Source: Corbicula japonica (lineage: Eukaryota; Mollusca; Bivalvia; Venerida; Cyrenidae). From it: a stretch of 64,000 bases of DNA. The position numbers and the translations under genes are program-made. Below, piece after piece: positions 22,728-33,400 of this stretch. Below the pieces are notes generated by a model, which was not told where the DNA came from, searched no databases, and saw nothing but the letters and a program-made list of their open reading frames with translations. The stretch is from positions 1 through 64,000 of the forward strand of contig JAZAYU010000877.1 of assembly GCA_038501625.1 (NCBI GenBank), read 5' to 3'. Each line of letters begins with the position of its first letter. Within the stretch, counting starts at the first letter, position 1.

Positions 22728-23448
22728 AGCTGGTTTACATTAGTAACTAAATAAGAATTTATAAGAATCATGCGGTACATTGTAATACTGATGTCTCATG
22801 TTTGATATAGACCAGATCTTTGTTTGGTCTGAATTAGTTGGTTAGCTATTATTTTTCATTAAAGTACTGGGATTGAAATAGGCTACATGTTGAAATGGTA
22901 GTTATGTTAATAAAACACCTACATGTATATAGGGAGTAAAAGGTCTAATCACATATAAGTTTTTTCACAGATAATAGTACATTTTCACAGATTCATGTGT
23001 AAGAAAAGTCAGTAAGAGATTAAATTTAGATGGTTTTGGTCACGATTCTTCCCAAACAAATTAAACAAGCTTGATTTTCTTCTGTTCAAAGGTCACCTTG
23101 CTAATGATTAACTGAACAGAATAAAAGAATCTTCTCCAAAATAACAGGGATTTTATGTATTGCGTTTTGTTTTTGCAAATAATTTTAAAGTTGTTTTTGA
23201 AATTGATAGTTTTGTTCACTTTAATGAAAAGTTGGATGGTTGGAAATTGTCTTCTATTTTATTTGAGATAATTAAAAAGAATAACTACCCACTCATTCTA
23301 TGCAGTAACTCACCTTGTACAAACCCAGTTTGTTGTGTTGCATTTTATAAACAATTAAATAATTTTAAAGCAAATGAAAATTGAAACATTTGATTGGACA
23401 CTTAAATTAGATTTTCATTTTTCACTGTGTATCAAAACTAAATTATTT
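22728..23448. other. Non-coding stretch, nothing supported
   Basis: It is AT-rich. The frame at 23160-23384 has no splice context or recognisable motif. Confidence 0.35.
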
Positions 23449-24212
23449 AACCCTTTACTTCATGTAAATGCCGTTTATCCATGTGGGATCAGTTGAGATC
23501 CAGATCAGCCCTGTGCACCCAGTGGAGATTCAGATTAGCCCTGTGCACCCAGTGGAGATTCAGATCAGCCCTGTGCACCCAGTTGAGATCCAGATCAGCC
23601 CTGTGCGACCAGTGGAGATTCAGATCAGCCCTGTGCACCCAGTGGAGATTCAGATCAGCCCTGTGCACCCAGTGGAGATTCAGATCAGCCCTGTGCACCC
23701 AGTGGAGATTCAGATCAGCCCTGTGCGACCAGTGGAGATTCAGATCAGCCCTGTGCGACCAGTGGAGATCCAGATTAGCCCTGTGCACCCAGTGGAGATC
23801 CAGATTAGCCCTGTGCACCCAGTGGAGATTCAGATCAGCCCTGTGCAACCAGTGGAGATTCAGATCAGCCCTGTGCACCCAGTGGAGATCCAGATTAGCC
23901 CTGTGCACCCAGTGGAGATCCAGATTAGCCCTGTGCACCCAGTGGAGATCCAGATTAGCCCTGTGCGACCAGTGGAGATCCAGATCAGCCCTGTGCGACC
24001 AGTGGAGATCCAGATCAGCCCTGTGCACCCAGTGGAGATCCAGATCAGCCTGCACAGCCTGAGCAGGAACCTGCGCTGTTCAATGAAGAAGTGAACTCTG
24101 TAGATGAAGAAATGAACAGTTCCGATTCAGATCAAGATGTACATAGATGTGCAGGCTGTTATGGGTCTAAACTGATTGTCATATATTATCCATACTCTAT
24201 GGAGTAAATGAT
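23449..24212. mobile_element. Family A copy expanded by an internal minisatellite
   Basis: The outer ends are aaccctttacttcatg at 23449 and ctctatggagtaaatgatt near 24212. Non-array flanks (23449-23490 and 24051-24212) hold family A sequence such as tgcaggctgttatgggtctaaac. The array at 23491-24050 occupies the interior. Confidence 0.65.
23491..24050. repeat. 30-bp minisatellite, 18 full units plus a partial
   Basis: The unit is agtggagat(c/t)cagat(c/t)agcc followed by ctgtgcacc/gacc, with an exact 30-bp period. Because 30 is divisible by three and the unit has no stop, several frames on both strands stay open and would spell decapeptide repeats. This is a composition effect, not a gene. Only positions 10, 16 and 27-28 of the unit vary. 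Confidence 0.92.
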
Positions 24213-24213
24213 T

Positions 24214-24352
24214 AACCCTTTCCTCCATATATACGCATTTTTACGCATGTGCAACCAGTGTAGATCCAGATCAGACGGCACAGATGTGCTGGCTGATCTG
24301 GATCTACACTGTTCGCCCACGCTATAAAGGTGTGTCTATGGAGGAAAGGGTT
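24214..24352. mobile_element. Short family A derivative (139 bp)
   Basis: It has intact ends (aaccctttcctccatat, ctatggaggaaagggtt) but only one internal palindrome (gatccagatcagacggcac...gctggctgatctggatctac). It looks like an internal deletion between the two palindromes. Confidence 0.75.
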
Positions 24353-24856
24353 AAGGCTGTTCTGGATCTAAACTGTTTGCCCATGTGATATAATCCATAC
24401 TCCACGGAGTTCAGGTTTAAGCACTTTTTACTTTGACGATACAACCTTATTCGAAAAGAGGAGATATCTTTAGTCGAACCCTTGACATTATATTGTGAGA
24501 TTTCATGCTGTTTCCAATTCTAAATTAAGCACACACTTACAGTCAATGTTGTAGGTCTCAAACTGTTCTCGATCATGAAAGCACATATTAAGTACATATA
24601 TACACTCAATATAGAAGGTCTCAAACTGTTCTCAATCATGAAATTGCCAGGAAAAGCCAATTCCATCAGCCTTGAGGTTACAACTGGCCAGGCATTGATA
24701 TCTTTATATCTTGTATCTTCCCTGATTCCTAATTGATATTGCTCTATCAATTACAAGATAGAGATCAGTAAGTTAGCAGGTCTCCAGGCCACTCTGATAC
24801 TGTTAGGATACTTGGATACACAGGTGTTGTGTTACAATGTTTGGCTTCAGGTCTGG

Positions 24857-24990
24857 AGGTTATAAAACTGAGCATGAAAACCAGTCTCAATTCTCAAGGA
24901 TCTGATTGGCTGAAATGGCGACTGGTCGCCATTTCAGCCAATCAGATCCTTGAGATTTGAGACTGGTTTTCATACTCAGTTTTATAACCT
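24857..24990. mobile_element. Palindromic MITE family B, copy 2
   Basis: The ends are AGGTTATAAAACTGAG and CAGTTTTATAACCT. Relative to other copies, both arms carry the same change (aaggatctgattgg opposite ccaatcagatcctt). Confidence 0.85.
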
Positions 24991-25118
24991 TGGGCACAGG
25001 ATTGAAGCTGTTGTTTGTATACAAATTATCATAAACTTGTGAACCAATAGTCTTGTACTGGTAATTTGTTCGTCTAATCTCTAGGAGGAAGATTTGCTAG
25101 CTTGCTCTATCTTAGCTT

Positions 25119-25346
25119 AACAATTTACTCCATATATACACATTTTTATGCATGTATGACAAGTGTAAATCCAGATCAGCACATCTGAGCCGTCTGATCA
25201 GGATCTGCACTGGTCTCATCTTGGTTAGAAATAACTTGATGAATAAAAAAGCCAACATTGTAGATCCTGATCAGATGACACCATCTGATGTTGATCCACT
25301 CTGTTAGCACGTGTGATAAAATGTGTATTTATGGAGGAAAGCGTTA
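25119..25346. mobile_element. Family A copy
   Basis: It begins aatttactccatatatacac and ends tttatggaggaaagcgtt, with partly decayed internal palindromes (gatcagcacatctgagccgtctgatcagg). Confidence 0.65.
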
Positions 25347-25816
25347 ATAATCAAACAAATTTAATATACACTTGATTCACAATCAAACACAAATCATATT
25401 TCCTTTGTCCAGTCTAAAGAAAGCTTGCTTTCTTGTTGAATTGAAGTAATAACATACAGTTAATGTTGTGAAGTGGGGTTTTTTTGGCACATTTATGTTA
25501 AAAGTTTTGGTCACCATATTGCATGGAAATGTTTGCATTTTTAACCATGCTTCAATGTATTTACCTACAGGGGTGAAAGGTTCCAAGTGGTATTAAATTA
25601 AAATAACAAATAGATAAAACCTTTTCATTAAAGCCCCACAAAATTTGAACATGAGTTATGTTGCACATTTTATGTATCAGCAGAGAGAAATACATTATTG
25701 ATGGTGTCAAATAGAAGAAATTTCCAATGAAATGTTGATGAATTTCTTGAGAATAAGCCATTGTAAAAATTGAATGTGCCGGTAGGCCCATATGAAATGA
25801 CTGCCTACCAGTGCCC

Positions 25817-25952
25817 AAGGTTATAAAACTGAGCATGGAAACCAGTCTCAATTCTCAAGCATCTGATTGGCTGAAATGGCAACCAGTCGCCATTTCAGCC
25901 AATCAGATGCTTGAGATTTGAGACTGGTTTCCAATCTCAGCTTTATAACCTT
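25817..25952. mobile_element. Palindromic MITE family B, copy 3
   Basis: This 136-bp palindrome runs from AAGGTTATAAAACTGAG to CAGCTTTATAACCTT, with CCAAT boxes in both arms. Confidence 0.85.
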
Positions 25953-26275
25953 CAGCCCAGTAATATGTTTACTTTTGATGTTAACTTTGTTCTGTGCATA
26001 AGCAAGTAGCAGAATGATTTTTAATATGTTGACATAAAAATATTTTTTGTTAAAAGAATACATGAAACAATTGTGAAAAGGTTCCAACATTACATTATAT
26101 GAAAGAATTGCCAAAATGTTGGAACATTACAATAGAAAAAAGATTATTAATAATCACTCATTCACATGTAGATTTTTGACAGATAAATATGTCAGTTTTT
26201 GCTGTAAATTGACATCATATTGCTGGTTGATTTTGGTTAAAAAATTGTAGCTGTGTCAAATATGAATAACATGCT

Positions 26276-26480
26276 GATGTCACTTCCAGGTCCCGTTTGT
26301 GTCACACAGCAGTGATGCTACTTCCTGTTGGTTAGTCGGACGGAAAGCAAAACATTGATATCATTTCCTGTTAGAAAAGAGCAGTCTTCCTGATATCACT
26401 TCTTGTTGGTGTCATGCACACAGCAGTGATGTCATTTCCTGTTTATAAAACAAAATGATGTCACTTCCTGGTCTGTATGT
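26276..26480 (+). repeat. Degenerate 'gatgtcacttcctg' tandem block
   Basis: Six imperfect copies of gat(g/a)tca(c/t)ttcctg lie near 26277, 26315, 26358, 26391, 26425 and 26457 with spacing of 32-43 bp. Each contains an ETS-like TTCCTG/TTCCAG core. Confidence 0.5.
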
Positions 26481-26847
26481 AGGAGTGGTAATGGTGTCGT
26501 CACGGTTCCTGTGCAGGTTTTGTCAAATAGAAAAACTTTTCCAATAAACTGGAAAATTTGATTTTGCTTTACTGTAAAAAAAATCATCTACTCATGTGCT
26601 AGGTATTCCCATTGACCTAACAAAGTTTTAGTTTGTTTTCTTTCCTATGTACATTATAAAGATCATTTGTTAGTTAAAAACAATATAAGTACTTTGTTAA
26701 ATTTCTGAAGAAATAAAATGTCAAAGCTTGGTAGGAATTTTGTTAAATATTTGTGTTATTCTAAGATTAGAAGATATGTTCACTTAATTTTGTTTTTTGA
26801 ACATTTTAAGATTTTGTTTTTTTAGTGTTTCCATGGTCATGTGAGAG

Positions 26848-26968
26848 ATTGGAGACCAGTCTAAAAACTCTAGCATTTGATTGGTCAGTTAGGAGACCAT
26901 TCTTAATTCCAGCCAATCAAAAGCTTGAGATTTGTGACTGGTCTTCAGTCATTTTTTATAATCTTTAC
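26848..26968. mobile_element. Diverged family B copy
   Basis: It reads gagattggagaccagtct...gcatttgattggtcag...ccagccaatcaaaagcttg then gactggtcttcag...ttataatctt. The palindrome is recognisable but worn. Confidence 0.6.
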
Positions 26969-27221
26969 TCATTTTCTTTGATATTTTTTTTGTTATGGAG
27001 TTTGTATTATGAGGTTGCACCCTTTTCATACTGGTACAACTTTGTTTTGACACTGTTTTGTTTGATAATCCTAGTCCTTTAGGTCAAACATCTTCATAAT
27101 GTTATGTTTTGAATTTTGTTTGATAAAACAATTTCTGTAGTTAATAGAATTAAATTTGGTACCTTTCAAATGTCTTTGTTTTCATGATCTTGGTGTCCAA
27201 AAGTGAGTGTTTTTAGGCTTC

Positions 27222-28488
27222 AATTCTTTACTCCATCGTATATGGCATTTAACCATGGGCAAACAGTATAGATCCAGATCAGCCAACACATCTGTCCAAT
27301 CTGATAAGGGTTTACACTGTTGGCTTTTTGATTATTAGATTATTTCTGACCATGTGCCAGGTGATCTGGATCTATTCTGTTCACACATGAGATAGTATGG
27401 AGTAGTGTTGACTATTTGCCAGCCCGCCATTACACAAGTTAAAAGGGTACAGAGGGATTGTCTTGTTCTTCTATAACATGCCATATTTCTGTCCGCTTCC
27501 ATAGTAGATAGACCCTAATGTAGGACAGCGCCGTGTAAAGTGGCCCTCAGTAACAGTTTATTGATGAAAAATAATTTGTATCAAAAACGGTTTGTAGGAT
27601 GCTGATAGTTTTAAGAATATCCCTATTGAATATGGGCCAATCCGTAAAAGGTCAAGGCCAAGGTAGCCTTGAATTCTTATAAACCATTGAGCTTTCCTCC
27701 AAAACGTAGTATGTAAACTGTTAATGAACCCATAGACCTTTTGGTGACTTGAAACTCAAAATCGGTGTCGGATTTAAACCTTTAGTTACCAAATTTGATA
27801 GGAAGTAGAATGCCCATTTCGTTTGGAGGGTAAAAGGGTTAAGGTCTTGGTGACTCGCAAATAATATTTACATTGATAATGAATCGATCTTGCTTTACTA
27901 AACATGGTTTGTATATTCTTATGGTCACTGCCGGGCAATTTTGATATAAGAGAAAAAAATTAAATAGCGAAATACTGTAAATTACTGACGAATTATTAGA
28001 CAATTGGTTATGTTCTTGAAACATGGCAGGTTGAATTATAAATGACAAGAATATTGTCCCTATTGTTTTAATGTACATGTCTCCTGGACCTTAAATTGAA
28101 ACTTGTTATGTTTGTTGAAAATGACAAGTAGATGATTTTTTGAGTCAAGGACATCCGGTCAAAGGTTAAGCACAAGGTGACCTTTAAATCAAACAAGCAT
28201 GTCCGAATCAATAGGTACAATAGGTATAAAACGACGGGACCTAGTATATACTCCTCAATCCTGGTATGTTTGATGGCGATAAAGATGAACCCTGCTTATT
28301 TGGGGTTCAACAGGTCAAAGATTATTGTCACTGACCTTTTATGCAAAAATTATATCCGATTAATAACTAGACCGCTGCCGGGCCTAATGTCCTCTTACTT
28401 CTTGGTTGCAAGTCTTAACAAGTATGTGACCACAGTAGATTATAAGGTCAAACGTCAAGGTTATACAAACAACTTGTCTGATAAGTAA
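27222..28488. repeat. Family A copy and an old 'ggtcaagg' type repeat
   Basis: Bases 27222-27405 are a shortened family A copy. From about 27600 to 28480 the sequence has ggtcaaggccaaggtag, ggtgacttgaaac, gtcaaaggttaagcacaagg and similar phrases of a dispersed repeat. The open frame at 28177-28488 falls in it and is not regarded as a gene. Confidence 0.4.
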
Positions 28489-28779
28489 CTAGTGAACGCT
28501 CAAGTGATCTAAAACAGATGTGATCTCTAACTTTTGAACTAATTGGCTGCCATTGGTGGGGGAGCATATATGTTTTACAAGCATAGTTTGTTGTTGTTGT
28601 TTTTTGGTTTCTGATCAGTAGTTGGAGAAAATTCCGCAGTAGTTGAAGAAAATATTTATCTACTGTCTCTTAGCTTGGTTTGAACCACCGAAAAAGATCA
28701 TGGTCAATGTAACTTCCAGTTTGTTAAAAAAGTTTCGTAGAGAGATTTGTTACCCTATCATTTTGGGTGGTCAAAAGAT

Positions 28780-29190
28780 AATGGCGAAAACTTGCTAAAA
28801 TTTCAAAAATGGATTTTTGGGGAAATACTTTTTTCCACCTAGATTTTAGTAAATAAATGTATTTATCTAAGGATGTACTAGTGTTTGCAAGCTCAGTTTA
28901 GTTTAATTCATGTTTAAATTACCAACCACATGCTAAAACAAACGAAAACCCGTTTGCAGGAGAACTCTGAAATTCGTGGACAATATAACAAAGCAACTCG
29001 TACCTGAAATAAGTATATGCTGGTCTACAATGTTGAGTGCCAATTCGTCAAAATATTGTTAGAGTTTCAAGAAATTCAATGAAAACTTACTTCCGGGTCT
29101 ACTTTCGGTTTGAATACATTTTTCACTAAAATCTAGGTTGCAATGAGTATTCCCCCAAAACTCATTTTTAAACAGCAAGTTTTCGCCATT
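28780..29190. mobile_element. Foldback element, arms of about 75 bp
   Basis: The left arm 28780-28862 (atggcgaaaacttgct...cctagattttag) reappears inverted at about 29120-29190 (ctaaaatctaggttg...agcaagttttcgccat). The spacer has no coding sequence. Confidence 0.65.
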
Positions 29191-29329
29191 TGCAATGTTA
29201 GTAATATCTTAAAGCTCGAGAGCAAGCTCGGCGGCCTTGAAATAACATTGGTTTCTGAGCTATATCTTGACATGAGTTTGTAGGCGTAACATGCCCAAAA
29301 ATTTTGGGGCCTATCACCGCCAGTGCGGC

Positions 29330-29633
29330 CTACGGAGCCCCTAAGGTGACATTTAGCATACTTTTTTCATTTTCCATACTTGTTTAAGGATATTATTAAT
29401 TTGTTTAAAAGAAATAATATTTCGTTTGATAAATAGTATTCCGTTTAAACGTAATAATATTAATTCGTTTAAATGAAATATTATTTCGTTTAAACGAAAA
29501 ATATTAATTCGTTTAAACGAAATAATATTTCATTTAAACGAAATAAAAATTTGTTTAAACGAAATTATATCCTTAAAGAAGTATGGAAAATGAAAAAAAA
29601 AGTATGCTAAATGTCACCTTAGGGGCTCCGTAG
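29330..29633. mobile_element. TIR element with TTCGTTTAAACGAA tandem palindromes
   Basis: The ends CTACGGAGCCCCTAAGG and CCTTAGGGGCTCCGTAG match over a long stretch, roughly 60 bp including gtgacatttagcatac and ttttccatactt. The interior repeats TTCGTTTAAACGAAAT/TAATATT about seven times, each unit itself palindromic around GTTTAAAC. Confidence 0.8.
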
Positions 29634-29756
29634 TGACCGTACCAAGTAGTTTGTGACGTCTTTTTGTTGTATTACCGCAAAAAGAAAACCCATCGACTCA
29701 AATCTTCGAAGCCTTGTAAGTATTTTATTAGTTCACAAACACTACCCACGGATCTC

Positions 29757-30022
29757 AATAGATTTGTCGCCTTATGTCTACGTTTGTCTGTGATTCGGGG
29801 CAAATACTGATAAAATTTTATCATTCAATTTCAGTGTTTGTCCCGCTTCACAGACAAAGTGGAAACAAGGCGACAAATCTATTGACAAACGTGGGCAGTT
29901 TTCAACTTTCCCCTTCAGAATGCGCTAAATTTTTTCGAAAATGGCGAAAACCAGTCGCCATTTCAGCCAATAAGATGCTTGAGATTTGCGACTGGTCTCC
30001 AGCTTTAGTTTTATAATCTTGG
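29757..30022. repeat. Inverted repeat and truncated family B copy
   Basis: AATAGATTTGTCGCCTT at 29757-29773 is perfectly inverted at 29867-29883. From 29940 to 30022 follows a half copy of family B (accagtcgccatttcagcc...gagatttgcgactggtctcc...ttataatctt). Confidence 0.55.
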
Positions 30023-30070
30023 ACTCAGGTTTCTTTAGTTCTGACGCAAATAAACTTATATAATCCTCTT

Positions 30071-30076
30071 TTTATT
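30071..30076 (-). terminator. Poly(A) signal of the insulin gene
   Basis: AATAAA on the minus strand lies about 105 nt downstream of the insulin stop codon. It is the first hexamer after the stop. Confidence 0.6.
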
Positions 30077-30181
30077 ATATTTCGTTATGAAGAAGCAACA
30101 ATGGTTACTGGGGGGTATTGGTATCAAATATCACAAGGTAGTCGATTAACGATAACAAATATTTAATTAACAATGCACTAG

Positions 30182-30432
30182 TCACTTTTCTGGTAGATGA
30201 GGTTGTGTGTTTAAAAGCTTTTGTTTATATTCCTGCGCTCGTATACTTCTTTTAAAGAGGCCAAATAGTCCGCCACCTCCTCTGCAGTAAGAAAGTAGTT
30301 CCATTATAGAGCAACTATGGTAACAGCACTCACAAACTATTCCGCGCTCGTAGAAACTGGACCTTTTAACGAGAAATGAATGAGCGTCTTTTCTTGGGAT
30401 GAGAAAATCAGATGCTTGATTGTTTGTGTTGC
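30182..30432 (-). CDS. Insulin exon with C-peptide end, A chain and C-terminal extension
   Basis: The acceptor is tttctttcag ending at 30433. The first two bases (gc) complete a Gly codon with the g of the B-chain exon. The exon encodes 82 residues and TGA at 30184-30182. After K-R at precursor residues 100-101 comes S-S-F-Y-E-R, then the 20-residue A chain with five cysteines, then R-G-G-G-G-L-F-G-L-F-K-R and a hydrophilic tail. The exon contains no early ATG, so simple ORF finding misses it. Confidence 0.95.
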
Positions 30433-33400
30433 CTGAAAGAAAACAAACAAACTAGAGAGGTCAGTAAGTTAATTACGTGGAAACGATAGTGAATGCAGTG
30501 TCAGAAGTAAGAATAAACACATTTACATCGTGTTAAATTCGGGCTGGTTCTTCATTTTTGATACCCACAAAATTAATCAACATTCATGTTTGGACCTGAG
30601 AACAGGTCATTGTCTAATGGTAGTTAAGTGATAATTTCAAGCTTTCAGTGGCCAAAATAATCGTGGAAATTAAATATTGGTGCCCAGAAATAGGATTCGG
30701 TCAACCCCTACTAACCCCCTCTTTGTTTTCCTGCAGGGAAGGCATGCGGATGTTTTCCAGATCTGAATTTTACGAAGAAGATACATTGTTAAGGGCCGTC
30801 AAAAGTCGTCATTGTACTGTCGGTAAAAAGGTAATAAAATGTCAAAATCTCTATAACGACAAAATGCAGTTCGATTAAAATTTGCACAAATAAATGTTAC
30901 TGGTGTATCTCCATTTGACATTAAGGAAAAGTTAGAAATGTTTTTTTTTGTTTTCTTTTTTTTATAAAGAACTTTTAGTTATGAAGAGAAAATTCCACGT
31001 TTGTCACCTATTTTCGCGACAAAAATTCACGGTCAATCACACTTTTACAAATATTTCATATCGTTTGCATGCGTTATTCAATAGGGTACAACATATTGCT
31101 GTCAGTATCTTAATACTCATGTAGGCTTTTAAAAGGATGTTCTGTGTTGTTTGGTTTGTGTTTATGGATGTCAATAGAATTTTAGGATCTATCTTTTTTC
31201 TTTACTATTCTAACTTATCATAACACATGAAAAATAAAGAGACATAAATAACATTTATTTGTAAAATGTTTTTTGAACTTCATTTGGCCGTTTGAGAGAT
31301 TAACTATCGATTAAAGGGAAACGATGACTGTAAAGGGCCATTAAACTTTAAACTTATCAAGGTGTATTCAGGTTCCGAGACGGGTTGGGAATTTCAAGAG
31401 TTAAGTTGTTTTAGTTGAAAAGCGCATTATGATATACTCGCTATTTATAGATGCAATGGCACTATCCGGCTTTAATAAGAATCTTTTATTTAACCTAATT
31501 ATTCACTATTCAGGGATCACCCGCACGTGAAGAACACTATATTCAGATTTAAGATGGCGTAGATAAAAATGGCCGCATCTGTCCAATAATCATTTAAAGT
31601 ATGGTACGACTTTTGTTAATGATTACTGATTGTAAGTAATGACAGAAGTTATCTGCGTTATTTGCGTCAGATAATGATGTTTTACAGCGTCAAACTTGGA
31701 TTATGTGTAATTATTTTGAGTATTACTGATTTTAATTATAACTTCTCTACACGAGTTCTTATTTAGCAATCCGTTTCAGCCATTAGATGAGGTCAGGCGA
31801 TGCCGCAATGAACAGCGCGTGGGTTAATGGTCTATAATTGCAATTAGGTTAAAAGTAAGCAGACACTATTGTCGGGTACATTTCTTTTAGTTCATCAACC
31901 TTTGAAAGAGATAACGCCGATTAAGACACGTTTTTTTAATATAGGCGAGCGGTGTTTTGTTAAGGATGTCTGCTACGTTATATACTCAGTAAAAATAAAA
32001 AATATCCACTTTCCTTTCTGTGACTTTGTAAAAATTGAAAACTAATATTCAAAATTATTTCTTTGATTTAATAAGCATTTCTGTAATTATTGCCAAGAAA
32101 ATAAAATGTTCTTAAAAATCTGCATTCACAACTTAGTTATCTTTCCCTGTGTTATGATAAGGGTTTCGGGAAAAACGTGAGTGATTCTAAAAATTCAAAA
32201 AACAAATCAAATTTCATTATAGGCCTAATTTAATCGATTTCTTCAGTTCTTGTGGTGAATAAAATCACAAAACATTCATTATTAATACATGTACAACTAG
32301 TTCCGGATAAACAACGCTAGAAATTCGAACAATTTGCAATTACCTCCCTTTAAATGTAAAAACATTTTAAAATTCGTTATTAATTGTGATTCGATGGGCA
32401 ATTGCTCATGTCTAGGTTTTTGAAAATTATGCTCATAAACAATTTAACTCAAACACAACCAAGATTAACGAAAAATATCATTCAAATATTTCCTCATAGA
32501 CTGAAAATGTTTTAATTAAAATACAAGCATAATAAGAAGTCGCCCTACATCAGTAGCCAATCAGAAGCTATGAAAATTGAAATTCCTCAGCGATTTATTT
32601 CGATAGAACTCCTTTATGTTTTCAATTTTACAATTGACAAAATTAATCGATCTATTTTCAACTGTGCGTGCGCATGTCTACAAATGTAGGGCGACTTTTA
32701 AATCGGATAGAGTCTATTAAGTCGTGTCTATAGAAAATAGAAGCATGCACTCGCTGTGCTCGTTTTGGGCTTCTTTTACAGTATGGACGTCATAAATCTA
32801 AGCAGACGACATTTCTTATTATTCATTTCGCGGTAAAAATACATTTTATAGTTTTAAAATGTGAAAGGAAATTTCATAGAATGGACGTCATAAATCTAAG
32901 CAGACGACATTTCTTATTATGCATTTCTCGGTAAAATAACATTGTATGGTTAAAGTGTGAAACAAAATCGCCTTTTATTTATGAAAAATATGGATTGTAA
33001 GTTATTTTCTATTAAAGTTATAATTAAACTGACAAAAATATTAACGATGACACCTTTTCCTTTGACGCGCCCCAATTATCACGTTCACATTCGCGTGAGA
33101 TCGTGAAGTTCGTAAAAGGACAAATCCTAATTCGTATCAAACGTCACAAAATGAAACAAATTGCTCAGGCTTATTCTATGCTTATATTATAGTGTGAAGA
33201 AGGCGTTAGCAAGTAATTTACAATATTCGCACATCGTAAGTATGACAGTAGCACGCCATGCAATAGGAGTGGCTTGACATGGGTCTCTTCGGAATCTAAT
33301 TTTATAAAGGGCATTTATAGAGCGTTTTAACACTAATGATTGCACACATTTTTTATTAATGTGAACTCTAGTTAAAAAAAGTCAAAATTAGTCACTATGG

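Noticed and set aside
23468..24094. Long open frames on both strands encoding decapeptide repeats
   Set aside because: They come from a stop-free 30-bp minisatellite; the period divisible by three keeps several frames open.
28177..28488. 103-residue plus-strand frame
   Set aside because: It lies within a 'ggtcaagg' dispersed repeat and has no recognisable domain.
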